Of a stretch of 64,000 nucleotides of DNA, positions 54,808 through 63,953 are shown piece by piece. Location: NCBI GenBank assembly GCA_001247695.2, contig LGRX02034338.1:1-64000 (forward strand), given 5' to 3'. Origin of the DNA: Cymbomonas tetramitiformis. Taxonomy: Eukaryota; Chlorophyta; Pyramimonadophyceae; Pyramimonadales; Pyramimonadaceae. The position numbers and the translations under genes were made by a program. The notes under the pieces are model-generated. The model saw only the letters and a program-made list of their open reading frames with translations. It was not told the DNA's origin and searched no databases. Numbering within the stretch: the first letter of the stretch is position 1; every line of letters begins with the position of its first letter.

Positions 54808-56160
54808 CTAGGTGAAGCAGAGCGAGTTGACCGAGGACTCCTCTTCCATCACCTCAGGGTCTTCAGCGATGGGGTGGCTGTCGAGACAGGGTGGCGCTTC
54901 ATCCGCTTCATGCGTTTTGACGGTGGTCATCTGCTGGGTGAAGCAAAGCGAACTGGGTGCGGAGGTCTCCTCCGCCTCTGAGCAGTAGGATGAACTTTCG
55001 GGGTTTCCTCCCGGAGTATCCGGCGCGTTATCATGGTGCGAAGATGTGGTCTCTGCTGTGGGCTCGGCCAGTGAGGATGATGGAGGGGATGCTCCCAAGG
55101 GGCTGGGACCCAGCTTCCTCATCTTGTACTGGTGTACTGCGTGCAGACTGCACCAGGCGCCAGGTAAACCCACATCTCCCGCTGTCCCAGGTATCGTGCC
55201 CACTTCAGTGTCCAGGGTGCAGAGGGATGTCGAAGACCTCGCTGCTGCCCTTCGTGCGCCCTCCTTTTCCCACAGCCTGCTACCTGGGGAAGAGTCTGGA
55301 CTCGAAGTGGCGATTGCCTTTTGCTGCTCGGCAGGCGACAGCTCTCTCCAAGCCGCGTAGAGGTCGTGGGAGCTGGTGTTAGAGGATTCGGGGACTTGCT
55401 GGCGACCGTCGTGTGAAAGGAGGTGCCACAATGCTATGCGCTGATGGCCTTCCTTGCGATCTTGAGGTTCGCGGGCAATGCGTATCCTCTCTGCCAGCTG
55501 GTTGGCGCGGTTCACGCGCTCCTTTGGCGATCGACTCCCAGAGTGTACGCGGCTGCGGACGCGCTCCGACATTTTATCCACCAGGTCCTTGGCAGCCTCT
55601 GGGGACTTGCGCAGAGCTCTGCGGACCTTCTGCATGGCGACTTCGAGGGGGAGGGAGTACAGATCTCTCTTCCAGTGCCACGCAGTTAGCCTTTTCCGTG
55701 GGTCTGCGAGGTTGGACTGATAGATGGGCAGCGGTAGGACAACACGCGGTCGGGGGCGAAGGTCGCGGGGCTCTCCGCGGTTGTTGTCCATAATGGGGGG
55801 TCTGTGCCGGGGAACTCGCCGTCCCCTCCGACCCTCGATCCTCGCTTGTGTATAAGCGGGGCCGTCATCAAGAGGTAGCGACGGCTCATCGAAGGGGGTG
55901 CTTCCTGCGAGAGGGTGGCTGGACAAGTCATCCCTCGGCGGCGATGGGGCACCAGCTGAGCGGTAGGTGCGTCGCAAGCGGGCCCCAGAGGTGAAGGCCA
56001 CACTCTTGGGGTGGGGACGTTGGCCCCAAGGGTCTCTGCGTCCTCGGGCGCGTCGGGGTTCCACTGGTTCTGACCGCTTCTCCAGGGCGGAGAGGGTCTG
56101 ATCATCAGGGCAAGACCTCACTTCCCCGAAGGGCAGGGTCTGGGGCTGGCCGCCGGCCAG
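54808..56160 (-). CDS. In-frame linker between Gag and Pol, 451 codons to TAG
   Basis: Same frame as Gag and Pol, bounded by the Gag TGA (56161-56163) and a TAG (54808-54810). It has no ATG near its start, so it is expected only as a Gag extension. Content: basic, Arg/Pro-rich start (EPRRARGRRDP; RRGRRVPRHRPP), a middle with LTAWHWKRDLYSLPLEVAMQ and LYAAWRELSPAEQQKAI that looks helical, and a Ser/Glu-rich end. The end contains two copies of the peptide SLCFT: one followed by CAG CAG ATG and the other by TAG CAG ATG, so the stop equals a C-to-T change of a Gln codon. No enzyme motif is seen. Confidence 0.6.
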   Translation of the reverse strand: MAGGQPQTLPFGEVRSCPDDQTLSALEKRSEPVEPRRARGRRDPWGQRPHPKSVAFTSGARLRRTYRSAGAPSPPRDDLSSHPLAGSTPFDEPSLPLDDGPAYTQARIEGRRGRRVPRHRPPIMDNNRGEPRDLRPRPRVVLPLPIYQSNLADPRKRLTAWHWKRDLYSLPLEVAMQKVRRALRKSPEAAKDLVDKMSERVRSRVHSGSRSPKERVNRANQLAERIRIAREPQDRKEGHQRIALWHLLSHDGRQQVPESSNTSSHDLYAAWRELSPAEQQKAIATSSPDSSPGSRLWEKEGARRAAARSSTSLCTLDTEVGTIPGTAGDVGLPGAWCSLHAVHQYKMRKLGPSPLGASPPSSSLAEPTAETTSSHHDNAPDTPGGNPESSSYCSEAEETSAPSSLCFTQQMTTVKTHEADEAPPCLDSHPIAEDPEVMEEESSVNSLCFT

Positions 56161-59100
56161 TCATTCATCGCTCTCCGCCGGGGGAAGGCCGTCACCCTCC
56201 ACAAGCTCGATGCCCGCAAGGGCCGCCAGGGTTTGGTAGCTCTGCTCGTCCTCACAGGTAGCAAGAGCCAGGACCTCCTCAGAGAACTCTTCTGGGACGC
56301 CATCCACCGAGGAGATGTCCTCCTGCTGCTCGATGGCCCAAACGACGGCGGCTACAAACCCAGGGGAGTTCGCCAGTCGAGCGGGTGCATTGGCCCTCCA
56401 CTCCTTGAGCTTAGCCTCGTCCGTACAGTTACGGACGATGTGCTCCGCAGAGCCGCAGGCGAAGCACCGGCGGACTTTCGGAGCATCAGGGCGGGAGAGG
56501 CCAGGTGGTGGTGGCAAAGGAGTCACTGCCGCGGCGACGGTGGTGGCAGGCCCGTTCTCCAGCATGGCAAGAGCTGGGCGGTTCGAAGAGGGGGTACGCC
56601 TGTAGAAGGGGGTGCGAGGTGGTGGGTTAGCGAAGGAAACAGCACGGGGAGGACGGTCTTGAGAGCGCCTCTGAGCCGCCTCCGTGTCAATGTCACTCTC
56701 CACCTCCTCAGCAACTTCCCGAATCTTCAACAAGGCGTTGTGGGTGCCTGGGATGTCGTCAGCGACGGCCTTCCTCTCCCACTCTTCTGGTTTGGAGACA
56801 TCCAAGTGGATGGCTCTCAGGCGCCGCATCACCTTGGGTGCATATTTCAGCCCCCGGCGGTACGTAGAGAGCATCGACAAGTTGGTCATCTCCACGCAAT
56901 TTGGGACTCTGCCGGCCAAGAAGTTGACGGAGGCCATGCGGGTCTCCAGTCGCGAGAAATACTCCGCCGCGGTCTCGTTCACCGCTTGCTTCAGGGCAAT
57001 GGCCTCGCCGTGTGCGTTCTCCAGGTAGGCCTGCGTCAGAGAGCACACCGCCAGATCGCTGAAGAACACGTCCAGGTCCCCGTAACGTTGGTGCCAAGCT
57101 TGCTCGGACCCAAAGGTCCCCGCCGCGCGCTCCAAGAACTTTCTCTGCTGGTCTTGAAGAGTGTACTCCTTGAAGCTCCAAAGAAGGCTTGACACACTCG
57201 CCTGGTACTCTGATACTGATGGCGTACAACTGGGAGTGGTCAGTGCTTCGATCACGATGGCCTCCTGGAATACCTTCCGCACCATGTGGGAGTAGTGCTC
57301 CAACTGCGTCAGGAGGCCCTCCTTGTCGGCCGATTTTGTGTCGGACGCGGAGCGGGGGAACCTGGTGACGCTCTTGACCAGCTTTAGCACCATCTCTTTG
57401 GTCTTGTGCTCCAGGCGGACCTCGTCTGGAGATGCTCGCAGGTTAGTGCCCTGCGGCAGACGGACGATGCCTGGAACAAAGGGGGTGGCGCTGGGAGAGA
57501 GCACGGGGTTTGCAGCGGCGGCAGAGTGAACGGGGTTCACGGCAGCGGCAGAGTGAACGGGGTTTGCGACGGCGGAATGGGGAAAACGGGCAGGAGGTGA
57601 TGGTCCCGGGGCATGCGCGGGCGGAGGCGCAGGCGCGGGATTTGTGGGGACTGCGGTCGGAGTGGGCGGTAATGTAGGGGCTGATGGTGGTGCGGGGAGT
57701 GGGAGAGGTGTATGGAAGGGCAGGGGTGTGGATGGTTGTGCGGCCACCACGCTCATGCTCCGGTACCAATCGGAGTTGCTGACCTCCGACCACGCGGCGA
57801 GCCCGTCCTGATCGAAGTTCTGCATCTCCGACTCCCGCGCAGTAGCAGGGATCCACTCCCATACTGGCTGCCCCATGCTGGTAGACCGCACATTGGCCGC
57901 GGCTGGGTCCCCCATTGCCATATCCATGACCTCGCGGTCGACCATAAGGACCCAGGTCTCCACACGAGGGTTGGTAAGGGGTAGGGGTGCATGGTGTAGC
58001 CGGCCCCCCATGCGCGCATATGCAGTCAGCGGCGCTCCCAGCAGGTGCATGATCCTGAACAAGATGGCGTCGCCCTGCACCCCAGCCCGGCGGCGTTCGT
58101 CCCATGGTAGGGAGACGGTTGCCGCGCCTCGCACCCCAGCTGACTGGTGCACCCACAATGACCCACCATCGTGGGTGACGAAGAGGGCTCTGACCTCTGG
58201 GTACTGAGGGTAGGAGGGCTCTGGTGCGGGATCGTCAGGGGGATCCTGAGGTGGATCACTAGGGGGGCCTGGTGGCGAGTCGCTTGGACTGGAGTCTCTG
58301 GGCTCTGAGTCGGGATTGCCACCGCCGTGCACCACCGTCTCCATCGACTGCCGCCGGCGGGCCACCATCATGTTATGGGGATTTGGCCGGCCCTGAGTGG
58401 GAGGTTCGGCGGGAGCGGTCTCAGCGGCGGTCTGAGGCACTGGAGGGGTTACGCTGGCGACGGCGTCTGCCTCGTGTAGATGGTCCGCCGTCAGGCCCTG
58501 TGCGCTGCCCTGAGGGTCGCCTGGTGGGGAGGCTCCTGCCGATGTCGTCGCACCAGGCAGCGCGAGTCCTCTCGAGAGCACCGCGGAGATGTCCAGGGCC
58601 TGTACTGCCGCTAGGACTTCTCTGCGAATGTGTTCACTTCGGCTGCTCGCGTCCGAGTCAGAGCCGGACCTGTGGGCGGCCCTCCGCCTGCGCTCAGCCC
58701 GTGCCTGCGTGCTTCGGCTGCCTCTGGTCCCCGTGCTGGTGCGGCTGATGTCCGTGCCAGAGTCGGGGTCAGAGTGATCAGGTGCGTGGCTTGGACCTGG
58801 GAGATGCTTGCCATGTGTCGCAGGGCCCGAAGATGCCCTTCGGGAACGCCGACGCCGGCGAGTCTCTGAGGTTGTCGCCACCGCGGGAAGGTGACGCACC
58901 AAGAGCTGGGTACCGCCCAAGACGTTCTGCTGAACCCCGCTGTCAAGGGGTACCTGCAGAGGGTCCGGCAGGGCCGCGGCGCCGATGCTGATGAAGTGCT
59001 GCAGCGATGAGGGATCCGCGCCTGAGTCATGAAGCGCGGAGGTGGCTGGTGCCAGCTGATGGGGCTGCTGTGGTCGATGTTGCGGCAGTTGTGGCGGCTG

Positions 59101-59589
59101 CGGTTGCTGTTGCTGCTGCTGCTGCTGCTGCTGTTGCTGCTGTAGCTGCTGCTGCTGTAACTGCTGCTGCTGTAACTGCTGCTGCATCGGTTCCAGTGGC
59201 TGCTGTTGAAGCCACTGCTGTTGCTGCTGCTGGTACGCGAGCCACTGCTGCTGCTGTTGTAGCTGTTGTTGGAACGGTGTGGGATATGCGCCCACGGGGT
59301 GATGGGTTCCCAGTGTGAACGGCACTGGTGATACTCCCCCAGCGAGGGGCGCTGATTGGGGTAATACCCAATTGACGCCGTTCCATACAGCCTGTGCGGG
59401 GGTGCCATCCGGCATAGTATAAGGGCGGGGCACCGCTGTGTAGGGCATGGTGGTGCCTGGATGTGGAATGGGGTGAGCGGAAGCATATGCGGTGGGCGAT
59501 GGGAAGGTTATGGGAGAGAACAGAGTGTGGTGTAGCTGCTCTGCGCTGACACTCATGCTGGGAAATGCCTCTGATGTCTGCTGTGACAT
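56161..59589 (-). CDS. Gag of element A, 1142 aa
   Basis: Start chosen at the ATG at 59589 because element B conserves it (MSQxTSE); the open frame reaches 59649 only with non-ATG codons. N-terminal Pro/Ser-rich region, poly-Gln at about 107-162, Arg/Ser-rich segment, SPSDSPPGPPSDPP low-complexity part, and a globular block with RGAATVSLPWDERRRAGVQG. A helical capsid-like region follows (VNETAAEYFSRLETRMASVN...LSMLSTYRRGLKYAPKVMRRL), then a CCHC knuckle RCFACGSAEHIVRNC about 100 residues from the end. It would package element RNA in virus-like particles. It ends in TGA followed by CTG, close to known leaky contexts. The 1142 aa is far longer than typical gypsy Gag (300-500 aa). Confidence 0.85.
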   Translation of the reverse strand: MSQQTSEAFPSMSVSAEQLHHTLFSPITFPSPTAYASAHPIPHPGTTMPYTAVPRPYTMPDGTPAQAVWNGVNWVLPQSAPLAGGVSPVPFTLGTHHPVGAYPTPFQQQLQQQQQWLAYQQQQQQWLQQQPLEPMQQQLQQQQLQQQQLQQQQQQQQQQQQQPQPPQLPQHRPQQPHQLAPATSALHDSGADPSSLQHFISIGAAALPDPLQVPLDSGVQQNVLGGTQLLVRHLPAVATTSETRRRRRSRRASSGPATHGKHLPGPSHAPDHSDPDSGTDISRTSTGTRGSRSTQARAERRRRAAHRSGSDSDASSRSEHIRREVLAAVQALDISAVLSRGLALPGATTSAGASPPGDPQGSAQGLTADHLHEADAVASVTPPVPQTAAETAPAEPPTQGRPNPHNMMVARRRQSMETVVHGGGNPDSEPRDSSPSDSPPGPPSDPPQDPPDDPAPEPSYPQYPEVRALFVTHDGGSLWVHQSAGVRGAATVSLPWDERRRAGVQGDAILFRIMHLLGAPLTAYARMGGRLHHAPLPLTNPRVETWVLMVDREVMDMAMGDPAAANVRSTSMGQPVWEWIPATARESEMQNFDQDGLAAWSEVSNSDWYRSMSVVAAQPSTPLPFHTPLPLPAPPSAPTLPPTPTAVPTNPAPAPPPAHAPGPSPPARFPHSAVANPVHSAAAVNPVHSAAAANPVLSPSATPFVPGIVRLPQGTNLRASPDEVRLEHKTKEMVLKLVKSVTRFPRSASDTKSADKEGLLTQLEHYSHMVRKVFQEAIVIEALTTPSCTPSVSEYQASVSSLLWSFKEYTLQDQQRKFLERAAGTFGSEQAWHQRYGDLDVFFSDLAVCSLTQAYLENAHGEAIALKQAVNETAAEYFSRLETRMASVNFLAGRVPNCVEMTNLSMLSTYRRGLKYAPKVMRRLRAIHLDVSKPEEWERKAVADDIPGTHNALLKIREVAEEVESDIDTEAAQRRSQDRPPRAVSFANPPPRTPFYRRTPSSNRPALAMLENGPATTVAAAVTPLPPPPGLSRPDAPKVRRCFACGSAEHIVRNCTDEAKLKEWRANAPARLANSPGFVAAVVWAIEQQEDISSVDGVPEEFSEEVLALATCEDEQSYQTLAALAGIELVEGDGLPPAESDE

Positions 59590-59689
59590 CCTGATTGCTG
59601 AGCTGGTTGAGATCAAGGACTGGGTGTGGCAATAGCCACAGGTGAGCAAAGTGGTGAGTGCTCGCCTTTTGTTATCTAATTAGTCTCGT

Positions 59690-59865
59690 CCTCTTCGATG
59701 TCGCTCGCTGGAGGCGAAGGGGCGGGACTTCCAGGTGGAGATGGGGGAACCCAATCAGCGCCAAGGAGGACCCAAGGGGGGGCGTCGATCACTTGTATTG
59801 CCTGGAGATGCCACACGTGGTCGTAATGTACTGGTGGGATAGCCAGCGTGACTATATCCAGGCGC
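59690..59865 (-). other. Second conserved leader frame of element A
   Basis: A frame without ATG reads ERLDIVTLAIPPVHYDHVW, then a Pro-rich part and an acidic SDIEEDETN end (stop about 59680). Element B has the counterpart ERLDNVTLAIPPARYNREW with an SDTEE end. It follows ORF0 in a shifted frame, so it would need a frameshift, splice or non-ATG start. Conservation between copies is at the protein level. Confidence 0.4.
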
Positions 59866-60039
59866 TCAGTTCTCCTCCTCGTCGTCAGAGGAAGAGGGGG
59901 AAGGAGGACCGCTCCAAGGACCGCTCTGCCAGAAGGCGCCTGCTGGTGGGTAGGTGGGGTCTGGAGGGAATACCCACTTGATGGATCCTTGCTTCCACCA
60001 CGCTCTTCTGTATTCTTCTGGCGAAGGGGGTACTGCCAT
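59866..60039 (-). CDS. Small leader ORF (ORF0) of element A, 57 aa
   Basis: ATG at 60039, TGA at 59866. Reads MAVPPSPEEYRRAWWKQGSI, then KWVFPPDP, PPAGAF and an acidic SSSDDEEEN tail. The core YRRxWWKQGxxKW is kept in B and C. It starts 13 bp after the shared leader block (60053-60092). No known family; candidate accessory or regulatory peptide. Confidence 0.6.
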   Translation of the reverse strand: MAVPPSPEEYRRAWWKQGSIKWVFPPDPTYPPAGAFWQSGPWSGPPSPSSSDDEEEN

Positions 60040-60052
60040 ACACCGGCGAACT

Positions 60053-60092
60053 CAAAATTTCGCCAGGGCTCCGCGACACAGATTTCAAGTGC
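60053..60092 (-). promoter_or_regulatory. Conserved leader block of element A
   Basis: About 40 bp with the plus-strand core CCAGGGCTCCGCGACACAG, nearly identical in B (4311-4350) and C (42891-42929) although flanking leader sequence is diverged. In A and B it lies just upstream of the ORF0 start. Candidate RNA structure, packaging or translation signal. Confidence 0.5.
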
Positions 60093-60782
60093 CTATGTAT
60101 GCAGGCAGGGGTCAAGAAACTGCAACCAGAAAGCTCAGCAAGGTCCCAGAAGGTAACCGGACTTCGTACACTCCCAAAATATTCCAGCCAGAGGGTAAAC
60201 CAGAGGTGTCCAGAAACTGTCCAGAAACTGTCCAGAAGCCACTAAAAGCGCTATTTTGAGGGGTTTTCCCAGCTGCTGGTGGCCGTGAGGGCGGTATTGG
60301 GGGGTTCTAGGGTGTCCTATGGGGTCTGGGGAAGGAGTTTTTGGTGGTGGGGGCTACTGTTGAAGGTTTAGGGGTAGGCTGAAAACGGGCTAAAACGGCT
60401 ATTTTGGGCTGTTTTTGGCTGTTTTTCGCCTTTTTAAGGCTCTAGAAAGTGAGCTATATCGTTTTCCTGGCTACTATAAACCGGGGAAACCCTTTAGGGT
60501 GCTCCCTGACGGTTGTTTGTAGCCTGGGGCAGACTTGGAAGTTAAGATCGGAAAACGAATGTTGACTTTTCTGAGCCTGGTTGGGCCCCCAGTGTTAAGG
60601 GGCGAAAATATGAAGTTTTGGAGATGTTTTCCAAAGGATACGGCCGTTGTATACGAAAAAAAATGTACTTACGGAGGCTAAAATTGCGCCCAGATAGCCG
60701 GAAGTGCAGCTCTCCCCCTGTATTACAACGGAAGTTACAAAAGGCCCGTGGGCGAGTTGCGCAGAGGCGAAATCGCAGCACG

Positions 60783-60791
60783 CTGATACCA
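60783..60791 (-). other. Primer binding site of element A
   Basis: Minus-strand TGGTATCAG, two bases inside the 5' LTR, complementary to the 3' nine bases of plant-type initiator tRNA-Met. Confidence 0.8.
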
Positions 60792-60793
60792 AA

Positions 60794-61486
60794 TGTGCCA
60801 GGGGCACGACGACAGATGCTCGGAGATATGTTTTTGATTGAACGTGCAAAGGTACACAATTCGGATTTTTATAATATACTGGATCAGGGCCAGATTGAGG
60901 TACAAACGATAATTCGGTTCCGAGTTCTGAAGGCTAAACACTTCTCAAGTGCTCTACTTATTCACTCGTCACTCAGGTTGCAGGGTCAACCACTCGAGAG
61001 CCGATGTCACACTTCGGCTCAACGTTCAGTTCCCGATCCGATCTCATTTCTAATTCCGATTCGTCATTCTCGATTCAGATGTTATGCCAACAGGCTGACA
61101 CGATGACTGCCCCACAGTGCTGTCATACTACTGTACTGTCATACTGTCATACTGTCATAGCGTCATACTGTCATACTGTCATAACCTTAATATCTGATAT
61201 TCGATTTCATTGTCTTTTCAACCCCGATGCGAATCTGACCATTCTTCGAGGGTCTGACTGAGTTCCACGATGACACCCCCCACAGTACTGTCATACTACT
61301 ATAGTGTCATAGTGTCATACTGTCATAGTGTCATAGTGTCATACTGTCATACCCCGGACATCTGGTATTCATTCTCATCGTGATTTCAAGCCCAATCTCA
61401 CTGTCATCGTGCCAATCCCAGATTACCCCCGATGACACACATACGGACGCATAGACATATCGGCTCACGCTGTGCCTCCGGGCACA
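60794..61486 (-). repeat. 5' LTR of element A
   Basis: 693 bp, TG...CA. Differs from the 3' LTR by A/G near 61118, C/G in the second octamer tract near 61310 and T/C near 61397. Contains the same octamer tracts. Confidence 0.92.
60865..60873 (-). promoter_or_regulatory. TATA box in the 5' LTR of element A
   Basis: Minus-strand TATAAAAAT within CAGTATATTATAAAAATCC, about 70 bp from the transcript-proximal end of the LTR. This leaves room for a short R-U5 region. The octamer arrays upstream of it lie in U3, where enhancers sit. Confidence 0.5.
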
Positions 61487-61491
61487 GTGGT

Positions 61492-63010
61492 AAGCCAGAG
61501 TGAATACTACATTTTCTTCGTTAGCATTCACGCAGAAAAGCCAAGCACGCATACTTGGAAACAAGCAACAGATCAAGAGCCAGAGAAACAGAGAACCAGA
61601 GAAACATGAAACCAGTTGAACATCTGAGGTCGGTGTGCCAATGGACAACCATACAAAACAAAGCACTGCTCACATCCGCCAAAATTCCCGCACAAAAGCT
61701 TCCGGACGCACGTCAGAGTAGAGTAGTCTGGCCGCCGGGGTCGGACGCAAAAGAATCTGCAAATCTCGTATATTGATTAAGTGTTTGAACTTTGAAGGAA
61801 CGACGACGCGTCTTAACCAATTAAATTTGAGAACGAAAATCGTCGTATCGATGATCGATCGACTGCGGTTCCCATTCGCTAAGATAAGAAAATATCCCCA
61901 CCTATTCGCATTACACTGTTTATCGGAGAACAACTGTGATACGCGATGGCAAACGTCAACGTAGCCGCAAGATATGAACGCTGTGAAATATATGAAATCA
62001 TGGATACATCTAGAGCCATACATATTTCAATCTAACGACGCAGAGTTTCCGACGGGTTTTCGCAAGATCGCAACGTTCTCATCTCTTGGTACCCGGGATG
62101 ACATGATACATCATACTGACACACATAGACATTCACAGCATTGACACACGCCAATCTCAAGGTGATACTCACAGTCATACTCACAGACTGAGGCTGAGGC
62201 GAGAGCGAGATTGAGACTCGTATTTCAATCATCAGTCATACTTGGATGGCACCATCTTATGACTCTCTTTATTTTTTATTGTATTTCTCTTTGAAATATA
62301 TATAAGTTATCAACTTTGAAACCGAAAAACAGCCATAACTTGAACAAAACACATTTTTTGGACCCGCCGTTTTGCATGCAGCTTTTTCTATGCAAAGCCC
62401 CCACTATAACATGCACCCCCATAAAAAACCATCAACATAAAAAATCCTCCCCGACTAGTGAGGCACAAATTGTAATGCAGTACATAACACACTCACACAC
62501 ACACACAAGTCGGCGTGGGTACATAGTGCAGTCTCCTGTGGCTTCGGGGTGCCAAAGGATTCGCAAGGATAAGCATACACACAAACAAGTAATACATTAC
62601 ATACCATGCGTTACAGATTTGAGAAATAGCATACATATGCACAATTCGACTGTTCCGTCCAACCTTGTTCGTGCCTCTGTATTTTGATCAATGCAGTTAG
62701 GTGCCCCCCCTCGCTTAACGCCAGACGGAGCGAGGGAGGGCATACAAATATGCAGGTTGGGCTTGCATTTGGTAACGTTCGTGTTAGTCAATGTCTATCA
62801 ACACGGACCTAATATAAGTGTTGCCGAACGTGTAGGAACATGACTATGATCGGGCGTAAGTTTGTCAATGCACACATTAACTAAATTGTAAAACTAATCT
62901 ATCGCATATATTACTTCAACACATTTTAACTCAGATCTAACCGTGTGAAGATGTCATTTCTCATTACTTTGATTGTTTTTCGTTTTTTTTCTCTACATTC
63001 TAAAGTTGCT
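61492..63010. other. No gene recognised
   Basis: Host-like sequence right of element A with only short frames. A CA-rich run (CACACTCACACACACACAC, about 62491) and a C8 run near 62708 are the only simple repeats. Confidence 0.3.
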
Positions 63011-63014
63011 TCAC

Positions 63015-63335
63015 CCCCCCCCCTTCGATGACGCATGATCCAGCAGGCTGTCATCGGAAGGATTCATCTGAATGGCTGAATCTGGCTCACAGCTTCTTCT
63101 GATTCCAACTAATACTTCTTTTCTTTTTTCCATTCCTTTCCAGGGTGCACTTGTAATTCAGTAGCCTAATCTTCTATTTGCTTCCAGCTTCGTTCCGAGT
63201 TCTTCCCATAATTCCCGAAAAAGGCCATTCCTCGAGGAAGATAATCGCATAGTTCACTTGTAGTTTCTGAGTCGCCCTGTAGCCCTAAGTTGTAAAACGC
63301 ATAAGGAAACTCATTGATGCTCTCCATAGCTCACT
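63015..63335 (-). pseudogene. Decayed duplicate of the cyclase last exon
   Basis: Positions 63200-63335 align with 63595-63720 of the cyclase exon: GCCATTCCTCGAGGAAG..TAATC for GCCGTTCCCCGAGGGAGGTAAAGTC, CAGTTTCTGAG for TAGTTTCTGAG, GGGAAACTCGTGCTCTCCAT for AGGAAACTCATTGATGCTCTCCAT. Weaker similarity continues left to about 63015. The frame is broken and the catalytic residues are lost. Confidence 0.6.
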
Positions 63336-63378
63336 TCTCACTATTTTGCACGAGAATTAACTCCTACTCATCATATTT

Positions 63379-63953
63379 TCAAGTGTTTGCTTGTGGACAT
63401 ATTTGGGCCAGCTGATCGATATCTATAATATCTTCAAAGTGATATGATAAATCCGCCATGGGATCTATGCTGCAGAATCGGGACCTTGAATTTCTGCTGT
63501 CCTCAGAACTGAGGCGCCCTTCTCTATTTTTTTCAAGATATTCTTGTAGTCCAGAGGCCCATTCTCCCATTTGCACCAGCCACGTCCGGATCATTCCTTT
63601 CCCCTTAATTGGCCGTTCCCCGAGGGAGGTAAAGTCATACTTCACATGCAGTTTCTGAGCAGCCCTGTACGTGGCATCGCTAATCTGTACACACATTGGG
63701 AAACTCGTGCTCTCCATTCGACTCGCCGTGTTTATCGTGTCGCCAAAGAATGAGTAGTGGGGCAGCTTAGCACCAACAATCCCAGCATACGCGGGACCAC
63801 TATGCAATCCGACGCGGATGCGAAGAGGTAATCCATTCGGCATCTGTATGCGAGAGGCTGCGCTGATCATATCCTCCGCAAGGGCCAGAGATCGCTGTAC
63901 ATGATCGTGCTCGGAAGCTTCCTCGAGCCCAGAGACAGCCATGTACGCGTCAC
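63379..63953 (-). CDS. Class III adenylate/guanylate cyclase, C-terminal exon (partial)
   Basis: Last exon of a gene that continues past the right edge. An acceptor TCCACAG precedes GT-GAC-GCG-TAC-ATG, giving GDAYMAVSGLEEASEHDH. Then come LPLRIRVGLHSGPAYAGIVGAKLPHYSFFGDTINTASRMESTS, the ISDATYRAAQ helix and FTSLGERPIKGKGMIRTWLV. These are the second half of the class III cyclase catalytic domain. The residues that stabilise the transition state (N and R of NTASRMES) are present. The tail of about 65 residues is Ser/Glu-rich. KLPHYSFFG is typical of guanylate-cyclase-type domains, but substrate choice needs the missing N-terminal half, where the metal-binding Asp residues lie. Confidence 0.85.

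Larger units (their letters stand above)
47672..61486 (-). mobile_element. Complete gypsy/chromovirus-like element A with two DNA methyltransferase domains, 13.8 kb
   Basis: LTRs of 693 bp at 47672-48364 and 60794-61486 differ by three substitutions by my count. A perfect 5-bp target duplication GTGGT lies at 47667-47671 and 61487-61491. The primer site (60783-60791) and polypurine tract (48365-48380) set minus orientation. Order from the 5' LTR: leader, ORF0, Gag (59589-56161), an in-frame linker (56160-54808) and Pol (54804-48553). Pol has PR, RT, RNase H, N6-adenine MTase, INT, chromodomain and C5-cytosine MTase. INT after RNase H and the chromodomain place it with Ty3/gypsy chromoviruses. 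Structure is complete and recent. Whether it is active depends on how the two in-frame stops are read. Confidence 0.93.

Noticed and set aside
49097..55793. Many plus-strand ORFs opposite Pol and Gag of element A
   Set aside because: Antisense shadows of a long GC-rich ORF. None has a domain, and the minus-strand frame carries all catalytic motifs.
54808..56163. Alternative genetic code (UAG as Gln) to explain the in-frame stop
   Set aside because: Other frames here end at TAA, TAG and TGA where homology ends, so readthrough or mutation is simpler.
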